Assembly (NCBI GenBank): GCA_030620035.1
Contig: JAUXAE010000064.1
Location: 1-6,522 of the forward strand
Direction of reading: 5' to 3'
Source of the DNA: Dehalococcoidales bacterium
GTDB taxonomy: Bacteria > Chloroflexota > Dehalococcoidia > Dehalococcoidales > JAUXAE01
Length of the DNA stretch: 6,522 bases
Position 1 is the first letter of the stretch; each line of letters begins with the position of its first letter. The notes beneath the pieces were generated by a model that ran no database searches, was not told where the DNA came from, and was given only the letters and a program-made list of their open reading frames with translations. Both the position numbers and the translations under genes were made by a program. Positions 1 through 5,890 of this stretch are shown one piece after another.

Positions 1-868
1 CATGGCTACTCCTCAAAATACTGCTGGTCGCTTTGGATGCTGGCCGCTCGGCCAGGGCGATGAGTTTTTGGGCCGCTTCAAGGGGCACCTGGGCACCGCC
101 AATCATCGTCTCTCTGGCATCATCCAGACCGTGGTAGTCGCTGCCGCCGGTAACAATAAGATTGTGCCCATGGGCCATTTTGACCAAGTAGCTAACCTGC
201 TCGGCGTTAAATTCACCGTAGTAGGCCTCAATACCTATCAGACCGACTGCCTTAAGCCTGGTAGTCACCGCCTCAGGGTCATCCATAGTCAGCGGGTGGG
301 CCAGCACCGGCAGGCCACCGCTTCTTAAGATTAGTTTAACCGCCTCTTCTGGGGTCATCTTTATCCGCTCAACATAGGCCGGCCCGCCTTTACTGATGTA
401 CCTATAAAAGGCGTCACCAATTGAGTTAATATAGCCCTTCTCCAGCATGGCCTGGGCAATATGAGGCCGGCCGATGGAGCCGCTGCCGGCTATCTCCTGG
501 ACCCTGGACCAGTCAATGTGGATACCCAGCTTGTCCAGTTTGGCAATCATCCCCTGGGCCCGCTCACGCCGTGTCTGGCGCATTCTCTTGAGGGTGGCCC
601 CAAGCTCCTTGTTGGTATGGTCTATGAAATAGCCCAGCACGTGGACCTCACCGGCCGGGAAATCGGTGCTGACCTCAACGCCGGGTATTACCCTTAGGCC
701 GGTAAAGGCCTTGGCCGCGGCCAGTGCCCGGCTGATGCCATTTACCGTGTCATGGTCGCAGATGGCAATAATCCCAAGCCCCAGCCTGGCCGCCTTGGCG
801 ACAATATCTTCCGGGCTGAAGACGCCATCAGAGGCCGTGGTATGCAGGTGCAGGTCTACCTGGGACAA
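1..868 (-). CDS. PHP-domain metal-dependent phosphatase (YciV/TrpH-like), 3' end cut by window
   Basis: This frame stays open from 868 to the left edge, giving 289 codons without a stop, so only the C-terminus is missing. The PHP family hydrolyses phosphoesters at a trinuclear metal site. Characterised YciV/TrpH-type members act on nucleoside 3',5'-bisphosphates such as pAp and trim RNA 5' ends; applying that activity here is inference. Visible ligands are the opening DLHLHT motif (H7, H9), D14 in SDG, H39 in CDHDT, E65 in PGVE, H136 in GRPH, H191 in AHP, and D244 and H246 in SDYH, so the active site looks complete. The middle section (about 85-170) is the helical insertion usual in this subgroup. 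Family members are about 280-290 aa, so little is lost. The TTG start at 868-866 is chosen because it directly precedes the first motif and has a good Shine-Dalgarno. The gene starts one base after the upstream stop codon, which implies translational coupling. Confidence 0.9.
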   Translation of the reverse strand, partial: MSQVDLHLHTTASDGVFSPEDIVAKAARLGLGIIAICDHDTVNGISRALAAAKAFTGLRVIPGVEVSTDFPAGEVHVLGYFIDHTNKELGATLKRMRQTRRERAQGMIAKLDKLGIHIDWSRVQEIAGSGSIGRPHIAQAMLEKGYINSIGDAFYRYISKGGPAYVERIKMTPEEAVKLILRSGGLPVLAHPLTMDDPEAVTTRLKAVGLIGIEAYYGEFNAEQVSYLVKMAHGHNLIVTGGSDYHGLDDARETMIGGAQVPLEAAQKLIALAERPASKATSSILRSSH

Positions 869-869
869 G

Positions 870-1637
870 TTAGGCCACCTCTCTATAGATTCTCTCAATG
901 CTTAATGCCCGGCCGCTGGTGTCATCTATCTCAACCAGCACGGCGTTGAACATCACTGGGCCCTTGCCCACCGGCAGACGATAAGGTATAGCCGTTAGGA
1001 AGCGCTGAATTACTGCTTCGGTGTCATCACCGATAACCGAATCTATGGGCCCGGTCATGCCGATGTCGGTAACATAGGCGGTGCCTTTGGCTAGAATCTG
1101 GGCATCGCTGGTGGCCACATGGGTGTGCGTACCCAGCACAGCGCTGACCCGGCCGTCCAGGTATCTGGCCAGGGCCATCTTCTCCGAGGTTGCCTCGGCA
1201 TGTAGGTCAACAATAATAACCGGTGGCACCGGCCCTAACTCAGCCAGTAAGGCATCCATAGCCCTGAACGGGCAATCAATATCACCCATGAAGGTCCGGC
1301 CCATCAGATTGACCACCATCGCCTGACCGGTGATGAGATAGCCCCGGCCAGGGACGCCCGGCGGGTAGTTTAGTGGGCGCAGGATGGGCATTTTGCTATC
1401 AAGGTAGGGGATAATCTCCTTCTGGGCCCAGATATGGTTACCCGAGGTCAGTACATCAACGCCGGCACCCAGCAGCTCCCTGGCTGTAGTCAGGGTTAGG
1501 CCCAAACCGCCGGCGGTGTTTTCGGCGTTGGCCATAACCAGGTTCGTCTGGTACTGCCGTCTTAAGCCCGGGACCAGCTCGGTGACGGCTCGCCTACCCG
1601 GTTTGCCGATGATATCTCCAATAGCTAAAACTAACAC
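870..1637 (-). CDS. ymdB: YmdB-type (TIGR00282) calcineurin-like metallophosphoesterase
   Basis: A 255-aa cytosolic protein of the YmdB family, whose Bacillus member is a 2',3'-cyclic-nucleotide phosphodiesterase that also affects RNase Y-dependent mRNA levels. Dinuclear metal-site motifs appear in family order: GDIIG (D8), NAEN (E39, N40), SGNHIW (N67, H68), DLHAEATSEK (H146) and GTHTHVATSD (H171, H173). Length and motif spacing match the family (about 255-270 aa), so the enzyme looks intact. The start is GTG at 1637-1635. An in-frame TAA sits three codons upstream and no other start lies before the first motif. No Shine-Dalgarno is visible at the right distance. The gene follows rny after 56 bases, and its TAA is one base from the TTG of the PHP gene, so it is mid-operon. 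The same neighbour pair (rny-ymdB) occurs in Firmicutes. Confidence 0.93.
   Translation of the reverse strand: MLVLAIGDIIGKPGRRAVTELVPGLRRQYQTNLVMANAENTAGGLGLTLTTARELLGAGVDVLTSGNHIWAQKEIIPYLDSKMPILRPLNYPPGVPGRGYLITGQAMVVNLMGRTFMGDIDCPFRAMDALLAELGPVPPVIIVDLHAEATSEKMALARYLDGRVSAVLGTHTHVATSDAQILAKGTAYVTDIGMTGPIDSVIGDDTEAVIQRFLTAIPYRLPVGKGPVMFNAVLVEIDDTSGRALSIERIYREVA
875..883 (-). promoter_or_regulatory. Shine-Dalgarno of the PHP gene, supports a TTG start
   Basis: On the minus strand GAGAGGTGG is followed by six bases and then TTG. It lies inside the last codons of the upstream phosphodiesterase gene. No ATG or GTG is available between it and the first PHP metal motif, so this site decides the rare start codon. 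Confidence 0.7.
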
Positions 1638-1693
1638 CGTGATTTAAGAAAAGGCGGCAAACCTAAAGCCTGGCCCCTTCCGTTGTTATCCTC

Positions 1694-3247
1694 CTACTTA
1701 GCATAGTCTACAGCCCGGGTCTCCCTGAGTACAGTAACCTTTATCTGACCGGGATAGGCCAGACCCTCCTCTATCTTCTTAACGATGTCTCGGGCCAGCC
1801 TCATGGCCCCTAGGTCATCAATCTCCTCAGGTTTGACCAGGATGCGGATTTCACGGCCGGCCTGAATGGCATAGGACTTCTCCACCCCCTTGAAACTATC
1901 GGCGATGTCCTCCAGTGCCTTCAGGCGCTTTAGGTAGCTCTCCAGGGATTCGCGCCGGGCGCCGGGCCGGGCACTTGAGATGGCATCAGCCGCTGAGATG
2001 ATAAAGCCCCAGATGCTGACATCAGGCGTATCCAGGTGGTGTTCGGCGACGCCCTTAACCACCTCAGGGGATTTATCCCATTGCTTGACCAGGTCGGTGC
2101 CGATGCTGGTGTGGGTGCCCTCGACCTCGCGGTCCATGGCCTTACCGATGTCGTGCAGCAGTCCGGTCTTCTTGGCCAGGGCAACATTGACCCCCAGCTC
2201 GGCGGCGATCATGCCGGCCAGATAGGCCACCTCAATGCTGTGTTGAAGCACGCTCTGGCCGTAGCTGGTGCGGTATTTTAGCCGACCCAGTATCTTTATC
2301 AGCTCCGGGCGTAGCCCGTGAACACCAACCTGATAGGCCGCCTGCTCGCCGGCACTCTGGATGGTGGCCTCAACCTCCTCCTTGGCCTTGGTCACCACCT
2401 CCTCAATCCGGGCCGGATGGATACGACCGTCAAGGATAAGCCGGTTTAGCGCCTGGCGGGCAATCTCTCGCCGCACCGGGTCAAAGCTGGACAGGGTCAC
2501 CGCCTCAGGGGTGTCGTCAATAATCAGGTCAACACCGGTGGCCTGCTCCAGCGCCCTGATATTACGACCCTCGCGGCCGATAAGTCGCCCCTTCATCTCA
2601 TCACTGGGCAGCGGGACGACACTGACCGTGGTCTCAGAGACAATCTCAGAGGCACTACGCTGAATGGCCTGGGCCAGGATGTCCCGGGCTCTCTCATTGG
2701 CCTCCTCCTTTATCTTGGCCTCCCACTCCCGCAGTCGCCGTGAGCTTTCTTCCTGCATCTCTCTCTCCATCATCTCAAGCAGGCTTTGGCTGGCCTGTTC
2801 ACTGGACATATTGGAGATAAGCTCCAGTTGCTTTAACTGGCGGCCCTTAATTTCCTCAAGGTGGGCCCGGGTTGACTCCATCTCCTTTTCCTTGTTGGTC
2901 AGACCGCGTTCCCGGTTATCCAGGTTTTCCAGCTTGTGCTCCAGTGTCTCCACCTTTTGTGACACCCGGTTCTCCTGGCGCTGCAGTTCGGCGCGCCGTT
3001 CCCGGATTTCGGCCCCATAGGCTGCCCTGGTTTTGTCGGCCTCCAGTTTGGCCTCATGGAGGACATCTTTAGCCTCAAGATTGGCCTCGGCCAGTGTTTT
3101 GGTGGCCCTCTTCTGGGCCACACTGAGCTGACGGTTGACCAGCGCACCTCTAGTGATGAAGATGACCATACCACCAAAGATGGCCCCGATAATGAAGCTG
3201 AAGAAGATGGCCAATATTACCGGTAAATTAAAGATTTCCGTTTCCAT
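1694..3247 (-). CDS. rny: Ribonuclease Y
   Basis: A 517-aa membrane-anchored endoribonuclease that starts decay of bulk mRNA. Domains in order: one N-terminal transmembrane helix (about 7-32, mostly I, F, G, V, with the short N-terminus outside); a long charged coiled coil rich in E, K, R and Q (about 35-200); a KH RNA-binding domain with the GREGRNI loop (224-230); an HD phosphohydrolase domain with H336, the HDIGK pair H365-D366, H379, HH at 403-404 and D421; and a C-terminal domain ending near ILVKPEEI and KVTVLRE. Family length is about 510-520 aa and no key residue is missing. The ATG at 3247 has a strong Shine-Dalgarno (AAGGGGG, six bases before the start). The gene lies 74 bases after recX and 56 bases before the YmdB gene on the same strand. 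The RNase Y identity rests on the transmembrane + coiled-coil + KH + HD architecture, which is diagnostic. Confidence 0.97.
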   Translation of the reverse strand: METEIFNLPVILAIFFSFIIGAIFGGMVIFITRGALVNRQLSVAQKRATKTLAEANLEAKDVLHEAKLEADKTRAAYGAEIRERRAELQRQENRVSQKVETLEHKLENLDNRERGLTNKEKEMESTRAHLEEIKGRQLKQLELISNMSSEQASQSLLEMMEREMQEESSRRLREWEAKIKEEANERARDILAQAIQRSASEIVSETTVSVVPLPSDEMKGRLIGREGRNIRALEQATGVDLIIDDTPEAVTLSSFDPVRREIARQALNRLILDGRIHPARIEEVVTKAKEEVEATIQSAGEQAAYQVGVHGLRPELIKILGRLKYRTSYGQSVLQHSIEVAYLAGMIAAELGVNVALAKKTGLLHDIGKAMDREVEGTHTSIGTDLVKQWDKSPEVVKGVAEHHLDTPDVSIWGFIISAADAISSARPGARRESLESYLKRLKALEDIADSFKGVEKSYAIQAGREIRILVKPEEIDDLGAMRLARDIVKKIEEGLAYPGQIKVTVLRETRAVDYAK

Positions 3248-3251
3248 TTTA

Positions 3252-3278
3252 ACCCCCTTCTTAGTTATCTATGGGGGT
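3252..3278 (-). promoter_or_regulatory. Inverted repeat that can mask the rny Shine-Dalgarno
   Basis: In the mRNA sense ACCCCC (3278-3273) can pair with GGGGGT (3257-3252) across a 15-base A/T-rich loop. The GGGGG arm is the core of the rny ribosome binding site. The six-pair stem includes five G-C pairs, so it could be stable despite the long loop. The pairing is read directly; a regulatory role is inferred. Confidence 0.4.
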
Positions 3279-3321
3279 AGACGAAAAGACAGCTAATACT
3301 ACTTACTTTGCCAATTTAGTG

Positions 3322-3969
3322 TCAAGGTAAATCGCTGTTCTTGTCTCTACCCAGTTCCTGCCACAGCCGGTCTACCACTTGCCTGATTACCCCATAGCCG
3401 AAGCCGCGCCGCCTGAGGTAGCCACCAAGGCGGCGGCCAAATTCCTGCTTATCAGATAGGGACAGGCGGCCGGCCCTAGCCCGGGCGGCCCGGTAGGCAC
3501 TGTCGCCATCATCTAGGGTGCTTAATACCTGGTCAATGATGTCGTCTGAAACCCCCTTTTGCCTAAGCTCCCGTCGGGTTAGCCACTGGCTGCGCGGGGA
3601 AAATTGCTGGCGGTTATCCTTCCAGAACTGGGCAAAGGCGGTATCATCCACCAGCCCCTGCCCCTTTAGCTTGGCCAGCACGGTGGCCACGTCATCAGCG
3701 GCAAAGCCGCGCCTTATAAGTCGCTGCCTGAGCTCGGACTCGCTGCGCGGTCGGTAGCTGAGGTAGTGGCCGGCGACATTGAGGCAGCGCTGGAACTGGC
3801 CTTGACGCTTAAGGGCCTCAATCTGGCCCTGGGATAGTTCCTGTCCCGTCCTTAGACCCTCCTGGACCACTACCTCGGCCTCAAGGCTAAAAGCCGGCCG
3901 GTCCTCCAGTGATATCTTGATCCGCTTACGGCGGCCCGGGCTAATGCGGAGGGCCGTAATCCTGGCCAC
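3322..3969 (-). CDS. recX: RecX, regulatory protein of RecA
   Basis: A 215-aa basic cytosolic protein of the RecX family, which binds RecA filaments and modulates (usually blocks) their extension and ATPase. It has the expected three-helix repeats: repeat 1 around YLSYRPRSESELRQRL (69-84) ending RRGF; repeat 2 with GLVDDTAFAQFW (105-116) and RRELRQKGV (132-140); repeat 3 with LGGYLRRRGFGYGVI (181-195) and a terminal RLW. The N-terminal 60 residues are an extra basic and beta-rich stretch seen in longer RecX proteins. The start is GTG at 3969, 11 bases after the AAAGGGGG Shine-Dalgarno at 3988-3981. Its place directly after recA supports the call. A hairpin in the 91-base gap may lower its expression relative to recA. 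Confidence 0.93.
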   Translation of the reverse strand: MARITALRISPGRRKRIKISLEDRPAFSLEAEVVVQEGLRTGQELSQGQIEALKRQGQFQRCLNVAGHYLSYRPRSESELRQRLIRRGFAADDVATVLAKLKGQGLVDDTAFAQFWKDNRQQFSPRSQWLTRRELRQKGVSDDIIDQVLSTLDDGDSAYRAARARAGRLSLSDKQEFGRRLGGYLRRRGFGYGVIRQVVDRLWQELGRDKNSDLP

Positions 3970-3985
3970 TGTTTTCTCTACCCCC

Positions 3986-4023
3986 TTTAAACAAATAGGG
4001 CTTAAGGCAGCTGCCTCAGCCCT
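3986..4023 (-). terminator. Terminator-like hairpin (attenuator) between recA and recX
   Basis: Reading the minus strand, AGGGCT (4023-4018) pairs with AGCCCT (4002-3997), and inside it AGGC pairs with GCCT around an AGCT loop, with a small 1-against-2 bulge between the two stems. The 3' side continues ATTTGTTTAAA, a weak T-rich tract. It lies 38 bases after the recA stop. This fits an imperfect intrinsic terminator that lets some transcription pass into recX, as reported for recA-recX in Escherichia coli. The T tract is interrupted, so efficiency is uncertain. Confidence 0.5.
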
Positions 4024-4060
4024 GTCACGCCTATATCTATAACTATCAGTTTGGGAAGTA

Positions 4061-5074
4061 TTAGTTGTTGTCTAAAGCCCTATAGGTGGTGACCGCCGAG
4101 GCCCTGACCTGCTCTTCAATCTCCTGAGCCAGCTCAGGATTTTGCTTCAGGTACTGCTTGGCACTCTCTCTACCCTGCCCCAGGCGAATGTCACCATAGG
4201 AGAAAAAGGCACCGGATTTCTTTACCAACTCCAGGCCGGTTCCCAGGTCAATAATATTGCCCTCTCGGCTTATCCCTGAGTCAAACATGATGTCAAACTC
4301 GGCGCTTCTGAATGGTGGGGCCACCTTGTTCTTGACCACCTTGGCCCTGACCCGGTTGCCCACGGCCACATTTCCCTGTTTGATGGTCTCAATCCGCCTC
4401 AGGTCTATTCTCAGCGAGCTGTAGAACTTCAGGGCCCGGCCGCCCGGCGTCACCTCTGGGTTGCCGAAGATAATACCTACCTTCTCCCTGAGCTGGTTGA
4501 TGAATACCACCGCCGTCCCGGAGCGGCCGATGGCCGCGGCCAGCTTTCTTAGAGCTTGCGACATCAGGCGGGCCTGTAGGCCAATATGGGCATCGCCCAT
4601 CTCACCCTCAATCTCGGCCCGGGGCACCAGGGCGGCCACGCTATCAATGACAATGACATCAACAGCGCCGCTCCTGACCAGGGCTTCGGTAATCTCAAGG
4701 GCCTCCTCGCCGGTATCGGGCTGGGATATTAAGAGGTCATCAAGGTTGACACCGCAACGGGCGGCATAAGAAGGGTCAAGGGCATGCTCAACATCAATAT
4801 AGGAGGTGATGCCCCCCTGTTTTTGGGCCTGGGCGATGATATGCTGGCCCAGGGTTGTCTTCCCCGAGCCCTCAGGGCCAAATATCTCGGTAATCCGCCC
4901 TCTAGGGATGCCGCCGACACCTAAGGCCAGGTCCAGTGCCAGCGAGCCGCAGGGGATAACCTCGACTGCCGACCTTCTAGCAGCCTCTCCCAGCTTCATA
5001 ATGGAGCCTTTACCGAACTGCTTTTCAATCCGCTCGCAGGCCAGTTCCAGTGCCTTCTCTTTCTCTGTGGTCAT
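4061..5074 (-). CDS. recA: RecA recombinase
   Basis: A 337-aa ATP-dependent strand-exchange protein for homologous recombination and DNA-damage signalling. Residue numbers coincide with E. coli RecA: Walker A GPEGSGKT (66-73), catalytic E96 in IDVEHALDP, Walker B IVIDSV (141-146, D144), loop L1 EGEMGD (156-161), Q194 in FINQLRE at the start of loop L2 (GNPEVTPGG), and the monomer-interface N-terminal helix with KQFGKGSIMKLG. The C-terminal domain is present, but the protein stops at LDNN without the acidic tail of E. coli RecA (about 352 aa). The ATG at 5074 is preceded by AAGG six bases upstream and matches the family N-terminus. It heads the minus-strand gene cluster and is divergent from mntP. 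No known LexA box was seen upstream, so SOS control cannot be claimed. Confidence 0.98.
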   Translation of the reverse strand: MTTEKEKALELACERIEKQFGKGSIMKLGEAARRSAVEVIPCGSLALDLALGVGGIPRGRITEIFGPEGSGKTTLGQHIIAQAQKQGGITSYIDVEHALDPSYAARCGVNLDDLLISQPDTGEEALEITEALVRSGAVDVIVIDSVAALVPRAEIEGEMGDAHIGLQARLMSQALRKLAAAIGRSGTAVVFINQLREKVGIIFGNPEVTPGGRALKFYSSLRIDLRRIETIKQGNVAVGNRVRAKVVKNKVAPPFRSAEFDIMFDSGISREGNIIDLGTGLELVKKSGAFFSYGDIRLGQGRESAKQYLKQNPELAQEIEEQVRASAVTTYRALDNN

Positions 5075-5089
5075 ATTCGCCTTGACTTA

Positions 5090-5118
5090 ATGATAACATA
5101 ATGGGGCAAGGCAAACAA
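5090..5118 (-). promoter_or_regulatory. Probable sigma-70-type promoter of recA
   Basis: On the minus strand TTGTTT (5118-5113), a 17-base spacer and TATCAT (5095-5090) fit the -35/-10 pattern. The -10 box matches 5 of 6 consensus bases and the -35 box only 3 of 6. Transcription would start about 10-15 bases before the recA ATG, leaving a short leader that carries the AAGG ribosome binding site. Confidence 0.45.
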
Positions 5119-5156
5119 GGGAAAATGGAATGCTACTTTTATTACACTGGACTACT

Positions 5157-5185
5157 TTGAGAGCTTTGCGTTACTATGGCATACT
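5157..5185 (+). promoter_or_regulatory. Possible mntP promoter placing the transcript start at the GTG
   Basis: TTGAGA (5157-5162, 5 of 6 consensus bases), a 17-base spacer and CATACT (5180-5185, 4 of 6) form a plausible sigma-70 pair. The usual 6-7 base distance puts the transcription start at or next to the GTG at 5192, which would make the message leaderless. The -10 box overlaps an imperfect palindrome at 5173-5185. Confidence 0.35.
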
Positions 5186-5191
5186 TAAGCA

Positions 5192-5767
5192 GTGGATAGT
5201 TTAGATTTTCTCGCTGTTCTGGTCATAGCTATTGGTCTGTCCGCAGATTGTTTTGCCGTAGCCCTCAGTGGCAGCATTTCTATGAGAACCCTTTCCTTCC
5301 TCCAAGTATTCCGTGCCTCCTTAACCTTTGGAATATTTCAGGCCCTGATGCCGTTCCTGGGATGGTTAGCGGGACGAACAGTTGTAGACTTGGTAGCAGG
5401 GTATGACCACTGGGTGGCTTTTGTTTTACTGGCGGTTATAGGCAGTAGAATGATTTGGGAGTCGCTTCGTTCAAAAGACGGCCGTGCCGCCGGTACCGAC
5501 ATTACAAAAGGAATTGTCCTTCTGACTTTGGCGGTAGCAACAAGTATAGATGCCCTGGCAGTCGGATTAAGCCTTGCCTTTCTGGAGGTAAATATCGTGC
5601 TGGCTGGTTCAACTATTGGAGTCGTTGCCTTTATGGCCACGGCGATTGGTTTTCTGTTGGGGAGAAAGGCAGGCAAGCTAATCGGGAGAAGGGCTGAAGC
5701 TATCGGTGGCATAATTCTAATAGGTATCGGTCTCAGAATCCTCTTGGCTCATATTTTTACGGTATAA
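5192..5767 (+). CDS. mntP: MntP-family manganese efflux pump
   Basis: A 191-aa integral membrane protein of the MntP (formerly DUF204/YebN) family, which exports Mn2+ and protects against manganese excess. It has six predicted transmembrane segments (roughly 4-26, 35-60, 70-90, 108-128, 132-157 and 167-189), arranged as two inverted three-helix repeats. Each repeat has the family signature: GLSADCFAVALS with D19 in helix 1 and ATSIDALAVGLS with D120 in helix 4. Length matches the family (about 185-190 aa). The GTG start at 5192 is used because an in-frame TAA lies two codons upstream and the N-terminus fits the family; no Shine-Dalgarno is visible. It is transcribed away from recA with 117 bases between them. 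Sampled lines are about 48% GC, lower than the recA operon. No manganese riboswitch was recognised in front of it. Confidence 0.93.
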   Translation: MDSLDFLAVLVIAIGLSADCFAVALSGSISMRTLSFLQVFRASLTFGIFQALMPFLGWLAGRTVVDLVAGYDHWVAFVLLAVIGSRMIWESLRSKDGRAAGTDITKGIVLLTLAVATSIDALAVGLSLAFLEVNIVLAGSTIGVVAFMATAIGFLLGRKAGKLIGRRAEAIGGIILIGIGLRILLAHIFTV

Positions 5768-5813
5768 TAATATATATGCTTATAATAATCCGAATTTTAC
5801 AAATAATAGGGGA

Positions 5814-5835
5814 AATAGCTTGACAAATCGCTATT
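5814..5835 (+). promoter_or_regulatory. Palindrome around the -35 box of the NYN gene, candidate operator
   Basis: AATAGC (5814-5819) and GCTATT (5830-5835) form a perfect 6-base inverted repeat separated by 10 bases, and the TTGACA -35 hexamer is the first part of that spacer. The half-site spacing (16 bases centre to centre) would suit a dimeric repressor or activator. The repeat is seen directly; the operator role is inferred. Confidence 0.4.
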
Positions 5836-5848
5836 AGTATGGTATGTT
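5820..5848 (+). promoter_or_regulatory. Strong sigma-70-type promoter of the NYN gene
   Basis: A perfect TTGACA (5820-5825), an exact 17-base spacer and TATGTT (5843-5848, 4 of 6 consensus bases) give the best promoter in the window. The start would be near 5855, producing a leader of about 65 bases that contains two hairpins. It sits 53 bases after the mntP stop, so the NYN gene need not depend on mntP transcription. Confidence 0.6.
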
Positions 5849-5863
5849 TATATTAGTTATTAC

Positions 5864-5886
5864 CCCTGAGGCTTCTGGCCACAGGG
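5864..5886 (+). other. Leader hairpin 1 upstream of the NYN gene
   Basis: CCCTG (5864-5868) pairs with CAGGG (5882-5886). After one A-A mismatch, GGC (5870-5872) pairs with GCC (5878-5880) around the loop TTCTG. It would lie almost at the 5' end of the transcript predicted from the promoter at 5820-5848. There is no T tract after it, so it is not an intrinsic terminator. Confidence 0.45.
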
Positions 5887-5890
5887 CGCG

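Noticed and set aside
1..949. Plus-strand open frames across 2-949
   Set aside because: They are antisense to the PHP gene, which has all its metal-binding motifs, and their translations show no family features.
1930..3177. Several other open frames, both strands, within the rny region
   Set aside because: They are shadows produced by the GC-rich codon pattern of rny. The rny frame has a complete TM, coiled-coil, KH and HD architecture.
3241..3280. ACCCCC/GGGGGT inverted repeat as a terminator of recX
   Set aside because: The loop is 15 bases, the stem only six pairs, and the following bases (TAAAATGG) are not a T tract; ribosome-site masking is the better reading.
5075..5191. yybP-ykoY manganese riboswitch upstream of mntP
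   Set aside because: The conserved GGGGAGUAG-like core and paired loops of that class are absent, and the region before the GTG is short and A/T-rich.
5176..5199. Eight-codon leader ORF (MAYLSSG) overlapping the mntP start
   Set aside because: It has no Shine-Dalgarno at a fitting distance, no codon signal, and would lie mostly upstream of the proposed transcript start.
5338..5712. Minus-strand 124-codon open frame opposite mntP
   Set aside because: It is antisense to a clear six-helix MntP protein and its product resembles no family I recognise.
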